Positions 37,194-45,276 are shown, numbered from the stretch's first letter. The stretch: DNA of 64,000 nucleotides from Pseudolysinimonas yzui (GCF_014653215.1 NZ_BNAI01000007.1:1-64000), one strand, 5' to 3'. Notes: generated from the sequence alone by a model not told the origin. Numbers and translations: made by a program.

Positions 37194-38234
37194 TCAGGAC
37201 CTGACGGCAGCGAGTTCCGCGCGAACGATGTCGGCACCCGCCTTCAGTGCGCTCAGCTTCTCGAGTGCCACGCCCCTGGGCAGGGGCGCCATGCCGCAGT
37301 TCGTGCTCGGCAGGAGCTTGTCGGCGTCGACGAACTCGAGCGCCGCGCGGAGGGTGTCGGCGACCTCCTCCGGCGTCTCAACCGCGTGACTCGCCACGTC
37401 GATGGCCCCGAGCATGACCTTCTTGCCCCGGATGAGCTCGATGAGGTCCATCGGCACCCGGGAGTGGTGACATTCCAGCGAGACGATGTCGAGAGTGGAG
37501 CGCTGCAGGAGCGGGAATGACGCCTCGTACTGCCGCCATTCCGACCCCAAAGTCGCCTTCCACGCGGTGTTCGCGGTGATCCCGTAGCCGTAGCAGATGT
37601 GCACGGCCGTCTCCGCGCGCAGCCCTTCGGCCGCTCGCTCCAGCGTCGCGACGCCCCAGTCCTGCACGTCGTCGAAGAAGACGTTGAACGCGGGCTCGTC
37701 GAACTGGATGATGTCGACCCCGGCCGCCTCGAGCTCCCTCGCCTCCTCGTTGAGGATCGTCGCGAATTCCCACGCCAGCTTCTCGCGACTGCGGTAGTGG
37801 CGGTCGGAGAGTGTGTCGATCATCGTCATCGGGCCCGGCAACGCCCACTTGATGGGCTGATCGGTCTGCGCGCGGAGGAACTTCGCATCCTCGACGAACA
37901 CGGGCTTCTCGCGGCTCACGGCACCGACGACGGTCGGCACGCTCGCGTCGTACCGATCGCGGATCCGCACCGTCTCGCGCCGCTCGAAGTCGACGCCGGT
38001 GAGGCGCTCGATGAACGTCGTGACGAAGTGCTGGCGGGTCTGCTCCCCGTCGCTGACGACGTCGATGCCGCGCCGGTGCTGCTCGTGCACGGCGCTCCGC
38101 AGCGCATCCTGCTTGCCCTCCGCCAGCTCCTCGCCCTCCAGCTTCCAGGGCGACCACAGCGTCTCCGGCTCGGCGAGCCACGACGGCTTCGGCAAGCTGC
38201 CGACGGGCGCAGTGGGAAGGAACGCGTCCGTCAT
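37194..38234 (-). CDS. mesD: folate-independent methionine synthase MesD (MetE-like catalytic domain only)
   Basis: A 346-residue protein matching only the C-terminal catalytic half of MetE. The zinc ligands are visible: H212 and C214 (VHICYG), E254 (VSLECHH) and C313 (STNCGMAP), with substrate-binding IIQFDEPAF near 175. The N-terminal folate-binding half is absent, so it should transfer methyl to homocysteine from a donor other than polyglutamyl-5-methyl-THF. Its ATG overlaps the stop of a DUF1852 (MesX) gene as ATGA; that pairing defines the MesD family, which needs MesX and oxygen. The natural methyl donor is not known. The start MTDAF was chosen for the ATGA overlap. Confidence 0.85.
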   Translation of the reverse strand: MTDAFLPTAPVGSLPKPSWLAEPETLWSPWKLEGEELAEGKQDALRSAVHEQHRRGIDVVSDGEQTRQHFVTTFIERLTGVDFERRETVRIRDRYDASVPTVVGAVSREKPVFVEDAKFLRAQTDQPIKWALPGPMTMIDTLSDRHYRSREKLAWEFATILNEEARELEAAGVDIIQFDEPAFNVFFDDVQDWGVATLERAAEGLRAETAVHICYGYGITANTAWKATLGSEWRQYEASFPLLQRSTLDIVSLECHHSRVPMDLIELIRGKKVMLGAIDVASHAVETPEEVADTLRAALEFVDADKLLPSTNCGMAPLPRGVALEKLSALKAGADIVRAELAAVRS

Positions 38235-39223
38235 GCGACGGGAGCCAGGGAGTCGGCGACCCAACGATCCAGCACGTCCTGGTGCGGCTTGATGAAGTGC
38301 TCCTCCGTGAAGGTCCCCTGCGTGACCGCGAGCCGGCTGCGCTCGTCGCGGTCGTAGCCGATCTGGGTGCGCGAGAAGTCCTGCTGCTCCAGCGTGGGGC
38401 GGTAGACGCTGGGGGCGGCCGAGTTCGCGTTGTAGAGCTCCGGCCGATAGATCTTCTGGAACGACTCCATCGTGCTGACCGTGGCGAGGAGCTGCAGGCC
38501 GGAGTAGTCGGCGAGCAGGTCGCCGCGGAAGTAGAACGCGAGCGGCGCCACGCTCCCGCGCGGCATGAAGTACCGCACCTGCAATCCCATCTTCCCGAAG
38601 TACTCGTCGGTCAGCGAGAACGCGTCCTGCTCATACTCGATCCCGAGCACCGGGTGGTGATTGCCGGTGCGCCGATACGTCCTGCTGGTCGAGACGCTGA
38701 TGCAGATCACGGGCGGCAGTTCGAAGCGCTCCCGGTAGGCGTCGGAGTCGAGGAAGTGCTGGAACAGCCGGCCGTGCAGGTCGCCGAAGTCGTCGGGGAC
38801 GGTGAACCCGGACGTGGTCGCGTTGAGCGCCGGCAGCCGCACGCTGAAGTCGTAGTCGCGCACGTAGGACGAGAAGTTGTTCCCCACGATCCCGCGGTGC
38901 CGCTCGCCGGTCCGCCGGTCGAGGATCTGGAGGTCGAGCATCTCGAGCAGCGGGAACTCCAGGCCGTCGCCGTCCGCGGCGAACCGCAGGTCGACGGACA
39001 CGATCTCGATCTCGAGGGTGTAGCGGTCCCCCTCGGGGTTGTCCCCGTCCGCCAGGTCGTTGAATCGGCGATCGATCATCGTCAGGGCGTTGCGGAGGTT
39101 CTGCTGCCGGTCCTCGCCGCGGGCGAGATTGGCGAAGTTCGTGGTGGCCCGCGAGCTGTCTGACGGCGTGTAGTCCTCGTCGAAGCGGGTGGTGGTGATG
39201 CTGAAGGTGAAGTCGTTCGCCAT
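38231..39223 (-). CDS. mesX: MesX, partner of methionine synthase MesD (DUF1852)
   Basis: A 330-residue protein of the DUF1852 type, opening FTFSITTTRFDEDYTPSDSSRATTNFANLARG. It contains NNFSSYVRDYDFSVRLP and TSRTYRRTGNHHPVLGIEYEQD. No cofactor-binding motif is obvious and it has no signal peptide. DUF1852 genes sit beside MetE-core genes and are required for MesD activity; what MesX does chemically is unknown. It is the first gene of the mesX-mesD operon and divergent from a LysR gene, from which it is separated by 71 bases with a TATAG-GTGG-CTATA dyad. Confidence 0.85.
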   Translation of the reverse strand: MANDFTFSITTTRFDEDYTPSDSSRATTNFANLARGEDRQQNLRNALTMIDRRFNDLADGDNPEGDRYTLEIEIVSVDLRFAADGDGLEFPLLEMLDLQILDRRTGERHRGIVGNNFSSYVRDYDFSVRLPALNATTSGFTVPDDFGDLHGRLFQHFLDSDAYRERFELPPVICISVSTSRTYRRTGNHHPVLGIEYEQDAFSLTDEYFGKMGLQVRYFMPRGSVAPLAFYFRGDLLADYSGLQLLATVSTMESFQKIYRPELYNANSAAPSVYRPTLEQQDFSRTQIGYDRDERSRLAVTQGTFTEEHFIKPHQDVLDRWVADSLAPVA

Positions 39224-39265
39224 GAGCCCATCGTCCCGGCGTCCGCGGATATCGGGTAATTCGCC

Positions 39266-39295
39266 TAGGGTATAGGTGGCTATAGTCTTTCCCTA
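39266..39295. promoter_or_regulatory. divergent promoter and LysR-type site between mesX and the LysR gene
   Basis: The dyad TATAG-GTGG-CTATA (39271-39284) lies within a wider TAGGG (39266-39270) and CCCTA (39291-39295) pair. On the plus strand TATAGT (39281-39286) is a strong -10, 8 bases before the LysR ATG. On the minus strand CTATAC/TATACC offers a -10 for mesX. A regulator here would touch both promoters. No riboswitch-like structure is apparent. Confidence 0.55.
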
Positions 39296-40236
39296 TGGCC
39301 CGGCGGTCGAGCGGCATCACGCTGCAGCAGCTCCAGTACTTCATCGAGGTCGCCGCGGAGGGGTCGATCACCGCGGCCGCCGACCTGCTCTACGTCGCCC
39401 AGCCGACCATGTCCGCGGCGATGAAAGACCTCGAGAGCCGGGCCGGGCGCGCGCTCCTCGTTCGCTCCGCCCGCGGGGTCACCCTCACCACCGACGGCGC
39501 CGAGTTCCTCGGCTACGCCCGGCAGGTCGTCGAGCAGGTCGCCCTGCTCGAGCAGCGCTACCTCGGTCGGCCGCCGTCGCGACGCCTGCTCGGGGTGTCA
39601 GCGCAGCACTACTCGTTCGCGGTCGACGCGTTCGTCCGGATGGTGAAGAGCACCGAGGCAGCCGAGTACGAGTTCTCGCTGCGTGAGACGCGCACCTGGG
39701 ACATCATCGAGGATGTCCGGACGCTCCGCAGCGAACTCGGCATCCTCTACCGCAACGACTTCAACCGCAACGTCATCGACAAACTGCTCAGGGACTCCGG
39801 GCTCGCCTTCCACCCGCTCTTCCTCGCCTCGCCGCACATCTTCGTCTCCCGCACGAACCCGCTCGCCTCGCGAGATCGCGCGACCCTCGCCGATCTCGCC
39901 GACCTGCCGCGGCTCACCTTCGACCAGGGCGCGAACAACTCGTTCTACTTCGCCGAGGAGATCCTCTCCACCCTGTCGAGCAAGCAGGAGATCCGGGTCT
40001 CCGACCGGGCCACGATCTTCAACCTCATGATCGGACTCGACGGCTACACGATCTCGACCGGCATCATCAGCGGCGACCTCGACCCGCAGATCGTCGCCGT
40101 GCCGCTCGACGTCGACGAACGCATCGAGATCGGCTGGATCGGCCATTCCGCGATCCCCCTCACCGAGCAGGCACAGCGGTACCTCGCTGAAGTGCGGGCT
40201 GTCGTCGCCGACTTCGGCGTGGCGCTGCTCGGCTAG
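39295..40236 (+). CDS. LysR-family regulator, probably of mesX-mesD
   Basis: A 313-residue LysR protein. The winged helix is at about 8-68 (LQQLQYFIEVAAEGSITAA, then LYVAQPTMSAAMKDLE), and the effector domain at about 95-305. It is divergent from mesX with a dyad in the shared promoter, the standard arrangement for a LysR protein controlling its neighbour and itself. By analogy with MetR it may sense homocysteine or a related sulfur compound; this is inference. Leaderless start: TATAGT lies 8 bases before the ATG. Confidence 0.9.
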   Translation: MARRSSGITLQQLQYFIEVAAEGSITAAADLLYVAQPTMSAAMKDLESRAGRALLVRSARGVTLTTDGAEFLGYARQVVEQVALLEQRYLGRPPSRRLLGVSAQHYSFAVDAFVRMVKSTEAAEYEFSLRETRTWDIIEDVRTLRSELGILYRNDFNRNVIDKLLRDSGLAFHPLFLASPHIFVSRTNPLASRDRATLADLADLPRLTFDQGANNSFYFAEEILSTLSSKQEIRVSDRATIFNLMIGLDGYTISTGIISGDLDPQIVAVPLDVDERIEIGWIGHSAIPLTEQAQRYLAEVRAVVADFGVALLG

Positions 40237-40251
40237 GCGACAACGGTCAAG

Positions 40252-40327
40252 TGGTGGACCCTAGGGGATTTGAACCCCTGACCTCCTCGATGCGAACGAG
40301 GCGCGCTACCAACTGCGCCAAGGGCCC
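40252..40327 (-). tRNA. tRNA-Ala (anticodon CGC), CCA encoded
   Basis: On the minus strand a full cloverleaf: acceptor GGGCCCT paired with AGGGTCC, anticodon stem CCTCG/CGAGG with loop TTCGCAT (anticodon CGC), T arm AGGGG-TTCAAAT-CCCCT, discriminator A and a genomic CCA (40252-40254). It reads GCG, a common Ala codon here. Confidence 0.95.
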
Positions 40328-40366
40328 GTAGACAAGCAACGACTCTACCAGCCCGACGAGGCCGGT

Positions 40367-41242
40367 TCAGCCCGCCGACCTCCGCCGGCGCAGCACCTCG
40401 TCGAGGTCGGTCTGCTGCACCGCGTCGGGTCCGAGCACGCCCATCCCGGCGTACTTCGACGGGCGCGACGAGCGCAGCCGCGCGACCTCCGGGGACGTCT
40501 GAGCCGCACGCAGCGTCGCCTCGGCATCGGCGGCGGCCGCCCGCAGCGCCTCCTGCAGGTCCGGCCGCGGCGCGAGCGGCTCGGGCGCCGGCCGGGACAA
40601 GTACATCGGGCGCGGGATCTCAGTCGGGGTCCAGGATGCCACCCGCGCCTCCTGGGCGAGGTCACGCAGCTGCACCGCCGTGCGTTCGCGCGCCGCCGAC
40701 GTCACCCGCGGCATCGCGCGCGCGTCGAGGCGGCGCTGCACCGCGATCGCGACGGCGCCGGCCGCGCCGGCCAGAACCAGCACCCCGACGGCACCGGGTG
40801 TCATGCCGGTCGTCGCGATGAGCCACACCTGCACGAGCGCGATCACCGTCGCCGTGGCCATCAGCAGCGAGGCTCCGAGCCGGGTGCGGCGCATCCGGCG
40901 CCGACGCAGCACGTCGGGGTCGAGAGCCGGGCGGGGCGCGGACGCCGGGGTCTCGCGACGCACCGCGGCCACCTGACGGGCGGCCATCGCATCCGCTCGA
41001 CGCTGCTCGGCGCGCAACAGCCGCTCCTGCCGAGCCGCCTCCCGTGCGGTCGCCGCCAGGCGCACGGCGTCGGGCACCTCGGCGGTCTCGGCGAGCACCC
41101 GGATGGTCTGCTGCAGCCGGGTCGCGGTGCGCTCCGTCGCCAGGTATTCGCGGCGGCGCAGCCACGTCGGCACGAGGTAGAGGAACCAGAGCAAGGCCGC
41201 GACGGCGAGCATGATCGCCGTACCCGCACCCGTGCCGTCCAT
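40367..41242 (-). CDS. membrane protein of unknown function
   Basis: A 291-residue protein. One N-terminal membrane helix (about 8-24, IMLAVAALLWFLYLVPTWL) is followed by an Arg/Ala-rich coiled-coil stretch (about 30-115), two adjacent helices (about 122-165), and a hydrophilic C-terminal part ending in LDEVLRRRRSAG. I know no named family for it. Similar proteins are common in actinobacteria near galU/FTHF cyclo-ligase neighbourhoods, but that is recollection only. The ATG at 41242 follows TACTCT by 7 bases. Confidence 0.7.
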   Translation of the reverse strand: MDGTGAGTAIMLAVAALLWFLYLVPTWLRRREYLATERTATRLQQTIRVLAETAEVPDAVRLAATAREAARQERLLRAEQRRADAMAARQVAAVRRETPASAPRPALDPDVLRRRRMRRTRLGASLLMATATVIALVQVWLIATTGMTPGAVGVLVLAGAAGAVAIAVQRRLDARAMPRVTSAARERTAVQLRDLAQEARVASWTPTEIPRPMYLSRPAPEPLAPRPDLQEALRAAAADAEATLRAAQTSPEVARLRSSRPSKYAGMGVLGPDAVQQTDLDEVLRRRRSAG

Positions 41243-41338
41243 GACCGTCAGAGTACGTTTCGCGCACCCCAGGACTGGGGTGCCGCGCCGCGCGCCCAGG
41301 ATGCGCGGAGGGCATCCGGTGAACGCTAGGGTTCCCGC

Positions 41339-42013
41339 ATGCCCGAAACCCCCAGCACCCCCGACCCGACCGCCCCCTGGTGGAAACGCCACGTCGAACT
41401 GATCACCGTCATCATGCTCGGCGTCGTCGCGACCGCGACCGCGTACACCTCGTTCCAGTCGGGCATCTACGGCGGGCACAGCGACGACAAGATCTCGCAG
41501 AGCGAGACGGCCGCCACCCTCGCCGAGTCGCTCTACCTCGAAGGCAACCAGCAGTACGTGCTCGACTCCCAGACGATCCAGCAGCTCTCCGCCTACGCGA
41601 TCGCCGCGGATGCCGGCGACGCCACCGCGGCGGCGCAGTACGACGACCTGTACTTCATCGGCGTCTCCGAAGAGCTGGATGCCGCCATCCAGAACGCCGC
41701 CGCCCTCGACGAGTCCGACCCCGAGTTCTGGCACGACCCGCAGGCCGACGAGGACTACCAGACCGCCCTGTTCGGCGGCTACGCCGAGGAGAACGACAAC
41801 GCGGTCGCGCTGCGCGCCGAAGGCGACGAACTCGGCTACCGCGGCGACCTGCTCAGCCTCTACACGACGCTCATGGCCGTGACGCTGTTCCTTCTCGGTA
41901 TCGCCGCCGTGGTGAAACGGCCGGTGCTGCAATGGGTGCTCATCGCGACCGGGGGGTCGATCTTCCTGGTTACCTCGGTGCTCACCGCTCTCGTTCCGTT
42001 TACCTGGTTGTAG
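41339..42013 (+). CDS. membrane protein, DUF4337-like
   Basis: A 224-residue protein with an N-terminal helix (about 19-37, ELITVIMLGVVATATAYTSF) and two C-terminal helices (about 170-222). Between them is an acidic soluble segment of about 120 residues with few positive charges. The topology resembles DUF4337 proteins; the match is by layout, not by a firm motif. TAGGGT lies 6 bases before the ATG (leaderless). Its 3' end runs into a long palindrome. Confidence 0.72.
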   Translation: MPETPSTPDPTAPWWKRHVELITVIMLGVVATATAYTSFQSGIYGGHSDDKISQSETAATLAESLYLEGNQQYVLDSQTIQQLSAYAIAADAGDATAAAQYDDLYFIGVSEELDAAIQNAAALDESDPEFWHDPQADEDYQTALFGGYAEENDNAVALRAEGDELGYRGDLLSLYTTLMAVTLFLLGIAAVVKRPVLQWVLIATGGSIFLVTSVLTALVPFTWL

Positions 42014-42022
42014 GGTCGGGCA

Positions 42023-42087
42023 CCCGGTAGGGCGCGCGAGTCAAGAGCGGGGACCCCTACCCCGATTGACTCGCGCGCCCTACCGGG
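42023..42087. repeat. 65-base palindrome with perfect 22-bp arms between convergent genes
   Basis: Arms at 42023-42044 and 42066-42087 are exact reverse complements (CCCGGTAGGGCGCGCGAG... and ...CTCGCGCGCCCTACCGGG). The 21-base loop holds GGGG and CCCC that can add an inner stem. It is far longer than a normal terminator and lacks a T run. It separates the DUF4337-like gene from the convergent acetyltransferase gene and may end transcription from both sides or be a REP-type element. Confidence 0.75.
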
Positions 42088-42149
42088 CACCCTCTCGACT
42101 GCGACAACGCTGTCAGCCCACCTGTGGGGATCGCCCCCGGGGCTCTTCG

Positions 42150-42797
42150 TTAGCGGAGGCGGAGGGGCTTCTCTGCCTCGGCTTTGTCCGCGGCTGGGAC
42201 CGAACCGACTCCCGCGGGGACGCGGCCGTCTTTCCAGCGGCGGAGGACGCCTTCGGGGATCTCCTCGACGGTGAGGGCGAAGCAGAAGTGGTCGCGCCAG
42301 TCTCCGTTGATGTGGATGAAGCGGCGGCGCAGGCCCTCGTAGCGGAAGCCGAGCTTCTCGACGACCCGCAGCGACGCGGCGTTCTCGGGGCGGATGCAGA
42401 TCTCCATGCGGTGCAGCCCGAGGCCGAAGAACACGTGGTCGGTGGCGAGCGCGACGGCGGTCGGCGTGACGTTCTTGCCGGCGAACCGCTCGGCGACCCA
42501 GTAGCCGATGGATGCCGACGACAGCGAGCCGTACGACATCCCCGACACGTTCAGCTGGCCGGCGAACTCGCCGTCGGACTCGATGACGAACGGCACCCCG
42601 TTGCCGGTGCGCTCATGCGCGAGCAACGAGCGGATGCTGGCCTTCGCGTCGAAGCCGATCGGCCCCCCGGGGTTGGTGGCCTCCCATTGACGCAACCAGG
42701 AGCGGTTGTCGAGCAACTCGCGTTCGAGCCTGCGGGCGTCGCGGACGCGGATCGGCCGGATCGCGATCGACCCGTCACGCAGCGTCGGAACGCTCAC
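42150..42797 (-). CDS. GNAT acetyltransferase, RimJ/RimL type
   Basis: A 215-residue GNAT protein with SIAIRPIRVRDARRLE at the start, the acetyl-CoA region around ALATDHVFFGLGLHRMEICIRPEN and NAASLRVVEKLGFRYEGL. This pattern marks N-terminal protein or ribosomal-protein acetyltransferases. The target is unknown. Its start overlaps the galU stop (ATGA, 42794-42797), so the two are co-translated. Confidence 0.9.
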   Translation of the reverse strand: MSVPTLRDGSIAIRPIRVRDARRLERELLDNRSWLRQWEATNPGGPIGFDAKASIRSLLAHERTGNGVPFVIESDGEFAGQLNVSGMSYGSLSSASIGYWVAERFAGKNVTPTAVALATDHVFFGLGLHRMEICIRPENAASLRVVEKLGFRYEGLRRRFIHINGDWRDHFCFALTVEEIPEGVLRRWKDGRVPAGVGSVPAADKAEAEKPLRLR

Positions 42798-43708
42798 GAC
42801 TCCGCCGGAGCGTCACCCGGCAGACCCGCGGCGAACGGCTTCAGCCAGGCGCGGAAATCGGGTCCGAGGTCGTCGCGGTCGCTCGCGAGCTGCACGATCG
42901 CCTTGAGGTAGTCGAGCCGGTCACCGGTGTCGTAGCGGCGACCGCGGAACACCACACCGTGCACGCCCCCCGCCCAGTCGGGCCCGGTGGCGAGCGCCTG
43001 CAGCGCGTCGGTGAGCTGGATCTCCCCGCCCTTGCCCGGCGCGGTGGTCTCGAGGATGTCGAAGATCTCGGGGCGCAGCACGTAACGACCGATGACCGCG
43101 AGATTCGACGGCGCGGTGCCCGGTTCGGGCTTCTCGACCAGCCCGGTGATGCGCACGACATCGTCGTGGTCGGTCTGCTCGACGGTCGCGATGCCGTAGA
43201 GGTGCGTCTGCGACGGGTCGACCTCGAGCAGGGCGACCACCGTCGTGTTGCGGGCGACCTGCACCTCGAGCATCCGGCTGAGCAGCACGTCGCGCGCATC
43301 GATGATGTCGTCACCGAGCAGAACGGCGAACGGCTCGTCGCCGACGTGCATCTTCGCGCGCAGCACCGCATGACCGAGGCCGAGCGCATCCCCCTGGCGC
43401 ACGTAGTGCACGTCGGCGAGGTCGGTGGAGTGCCGCACCTTTTCGAGCTTCTCGAGGTCGCCCTTGCGGGTGAGGATCTGCTCCAGCTCGCCGACCTTGT
43501 CGAAGTGGTTCTCGAGCGCGCTCTTGTTGCGGCCCGTGATCATCAGCACATCGTGCAAGCCGGCGGCGACCGCCTCCTCGACGACGTACTGGATGGCCGG
43601 CATGTCGACCACCGGCAGCATCTCTTTCGGCATGGCTTTAGTGGCTGGGAGGAATCGCGTCCCCAGGCCGGCAGCGGGGATGACGGCTTTCGTGATGGGA
43701 GCAGGCAT
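42794..43708 (-). CDS. galU: UTP--glucose-1-phosphate uridylyltransferase
   Basis: A 304-residue nucleotidyltransferase with the GalU opening KAVIPAAGLGTRFLPATKAM, PAIQYVVEEAVAAG, and LVEKPEPGTAPSNLAVIGRYVL. It makes UDP-glucose for cell-wall polymers, glycolipids and trehalose. The ATG at 43708 follows TACGCT by 7 bases. It is divergent from the cyclo-ligase gene and forms an operon with the acetyltransferase gene. Confidence 0.96.
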   Translation of the reverse strand: MPAPITKAVIPAAGLGTRFLPATKAMPKEMLPVVDMPAIQYVVEEAVAAGLHDVLMITGRNKSALENHFDKVGELEQILTRKGDLEKLEKVRHSTDLADVHYVRQGDALGLGHAVLRAKMHVGDEPFAVLLGDDIIDARDVLLSRMLEVQVARNTTVVALLEVDPSQTHLYGIATVEQTDHDDVVRITGLVEKPEPGTAPSNLAVIGRYVLRPEIFDILETTAPGKGGEIQLTDALQALATGPDWAGGVHGVVFRGRRYDTGDRLDYLKAIVQLASDRDDLGPDFRAWLKPFAAGLPGDAPAES

Positions 43709-43744
43709 GCGACCCAGCGTAACCGGCCCCGTAAGCTCGAAGAT

Positions 43745-44320
43745 GTGCAGGATGTGGAGAGCGAGAAGCGCGCGCTGCGGGCCGAACTGCGCGAGCGTCG
43801 CCGCATCCGCACCTCCACCCAGGAGGACCACGACTCCGCGAGCCTCACCGCCAACCTGCGCCGGCTGACGACCGATGTCGGCGCGCGCTCCCTCGCGGCG
43901 TACCTCTCACTGCCCGAGGAGCCCGACACCCGCCCCTTTCTGCGCTGGACCGCCGAGCAGGGGCTGCGGGTGTTGCTGCCGATCTCCCGCGACGACGGCC
44001 TGCTCGATTGGGCGCCGTATGACGGCAAAGAAGAGGATGCCGACATCCTCGGCATGCCGACGCCCACCTCCGAACTGCTCGGGCCGATCGCGATCAACGA
44101 CGTCGACCTCATCCTGGTTCCGGCGGCCGCCGTCGACCGCACCGGGATGCGGATGGGGTGGGGGCGCGGCTACTTCGACAAGACCCTCGGATCGATGGAG
44201 GGCTGCCCACCGGTCTATGCTGTGATCTTCGACGACGAGCTCGTCGACGCGGTGCCGCGGGAGCGCCACGACATGCCGGTGAACGGCGTCGTGACTCCGA
44301 GTGGCATTGTCACCTTCTGA
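43745..44320 (+). CDS. 5-formyltetrahydrofolate cyclo-ligase
   Basis: A 191-residue protein with the family C-terminal signature GMRMGWGRGYFDKTL (phosphate/ATP site) and DLILVPAAAVDRTG before it. It converts 5-formyl-THF to 5,10-methenyl-THF with ATP. I took GTG 43745, 7 bases after TAAGCT; GTG 43754 is an alternative. FmdB and MscL genes follow closely on the same strand. Confidence 0.93.
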   Translation: MQDVESEKRALRAELRERRRIRTSTQEDHDSASLTANLRRLTTDVGARSLAAYLSLPEEPDTRPFLRWTAEQGLRVLLPISRDDGLLDWAPYDGKEEDADILGMPTPTSELLGPIAINDVDLILVPAAAVDRTGMRMGWGRGYFDKTLGSMEGCPPVYAVIFDDELVDAVPRERHDMPVNGVVTPSGIVTF

Positions 44321-44350
44321 CTGACGCGCGTTCTGACCCTGGGGACCCTC

Positions 44351-44632
44351 TTGCCCACCTACTCCTACCGGTGCACCGAGTGTGCGACCGCATTCGACAT
44401 CCACCAGTCGTTCACCGACGACTCGCTCACCGAGTGCCCGTCCTGCGGCGGTCGGCTGCGCAAACTGTTCTCCGCCGTCGGGGTGACCTTCAGCGGTTCC
44501 GGCTTCTACCGCAACGACAGCCGTCCGGCGCCGAAGGAGGGCGGTTCGTCGTCTGCGTCGTCTGACTCGTCGTCGTCGTCGGCGCCGCCCGCGTCGCCGG
44601 CCCCGGCGCCCGCCGCAACCCCCGCCGGCTGA
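44351..44632 (+). CDS. FmdB-family zinc-ribbon protein
   Basis: A 93-residue protein. The N-terminal zinc ribbon has two CxxC pairs (YRCTECATAF and TECPSCGGRL, residues about 7-40), followed by FSGSGFYRND and a Ser/Ala/Pro-rich tail (about 60-93). These are FmdB regulatory-type proteins, with little proven function. The start is TTG at 44351 (MPTYSYRC), with GGGGAC 5 bases upstream. Confidence 0.9.
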   Translation: MPTYSYRCTECATAFDIHQSFTDDSLTECPSCGGRLRKLFSAVGVTFSGSGFYRNDSRPAPKEGGSSSASSDSSSSSAPPASPAPAPAATPAG

Positions 44633-44643
44633 GCCGACCGATC

Positions 44644-45069
44644 GTGTTCAAGGGCTTCAAGGAGTTCATCCTCCGCGGCAACGTCATCGACCTCGCCGTC
44701 GCCGTCGTCATCGGTGCCGCGTTCACCGGCATCGTCACCGGACTCGTCGAGGGCATCCTCAACCCGGCGATCGCCCTGCTGTTCAACTCCGACGACCTGA
44801 GCACGGCGGGCATCGTGCTGCGGCCCGAGTCATCCGACGGGGCGGGCGACGCGATCGTGCTCGCCTGGGGCCGCGTCATCTCGGCGCTCATCCAGTTCCT
44901 GCTGATCGCCACGGTCGTCTACTTCGCACTGATCGTGCCGATGAACTACTTCCGCAAGCACCCGTTCGGGCGCAAGAAGAAGAACGAGCCCGAGCCGCCA
45001 CCGGTGCCCACCGAGCAGGAGCTGCTCACCGAGATCCGCGACCTCTTGAAAGCCCAGCAGCTGCCGTAA
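44644..45069 (+). CDS. mscL: large-conductance mechanosensitive channel
   Basis: A 141-residue MscL. The N-terminal helix and TM1 (FKEFILRGNVIDLAVAVVIGAAF, about 5-35), a short extracellular loop, TM2 (about 75-98, SALIQFLLIATVVYFALIVP) and a charged cytoplasmic helix with LLTEIRDLLKAQ are all present. It releases solutes on hypo-osmotic shock. The start is GTG at 44644. It ends 1 base before a long palindromic repeat. Confidence 0.96.
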   Translation: MFKGFKEFILRGNVIDLAVAVVIGAAFTGIVTGLVEGILNPAIALLFNSDDLSTAGIVLRPESSDGAGDAIVLAWGRVISALIQFLLIATVVYFALIVPMNYFRKHPFGRKKKNEPEPPPVPTEQELLTEIRDLLKAQQLP

Positions 45070-45070
45070 T

Positions 45071-45154
45071 CGGTGGTCGAGTAGCGCCGAAGGCGCGTGT
45101 CGAGACCGCGCGCCAGGTCTCGACACGCCCGCTTCGCGGGCTACTCGACCACCG
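45071..45154. repeat. GGTGGTCGAGTAGC palindromic repeat (REP-like)
   Basis: An 84-base imperfect palindrome. The outer arms CGGTGGTCGAGTAGC and GCTACTCGACCACCG and the inner arms TGTCGAGACC and GGTCTCGACA are perfect. Between them lie GCGCCGAAGGCGC- and CGCTTCGCGGG-type segments. I recall elements of this sequence in intergenic regions of many Microbacteriaceae genomes. It lies between mscL and a convergent small ORF, and may also end transcription. Confidence 0.8.
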
Positions 45155-45162
45155 AAGTCGCC

Positions 45163-45276
45163 TCAGTAGTGCGGGGGTTTGTCGTCGCGCAGGCGGGCGT
45201 CGTTCTCACCCTCGGGATGCTGGTCGGGCTCTTCGACGGGCGTCGGGTCACTGCCGGGGGGCGGAGGCGTCGTCAC
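45163..45276 (-). CDS. 37-residue acidic/proline-rich protein, unknown
   Basis: GTG at 45276 opens a 37-codon frame. It begins MTTPPPPGSDPTPVEEPD and ends RLRDDKPPHY, followed by TGA at 45163-45165. The composition (Pro, Asp, Glu, no hydrophobic core) suggests a disordered peptide. Codon use is high-GC at the third position throughout, unlike a random frame. It follows the giant helicase-like gene on the same strand by 37 bases. No ribosome site is clear. I know no family for it. Confidence 0.5.
   Translation of the reverse strand: MTTPPPPGSDPTPVEEPDQHPEGENDARLRDDKPPHY

Noticed and set aside
37194-38234. Ordinary MetE methionine synthase
   Set aside because: The protein is half the MetE length, lacks the N-terminal folate-binding half, and is coupled to a DUF1852 gene.
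39224-39294. SAM or cobalamin riboswitch ahead of mesX
   Set aside because: The 71-base gap is too short and shows only promoter-like dyads, without riboswitch core elements.
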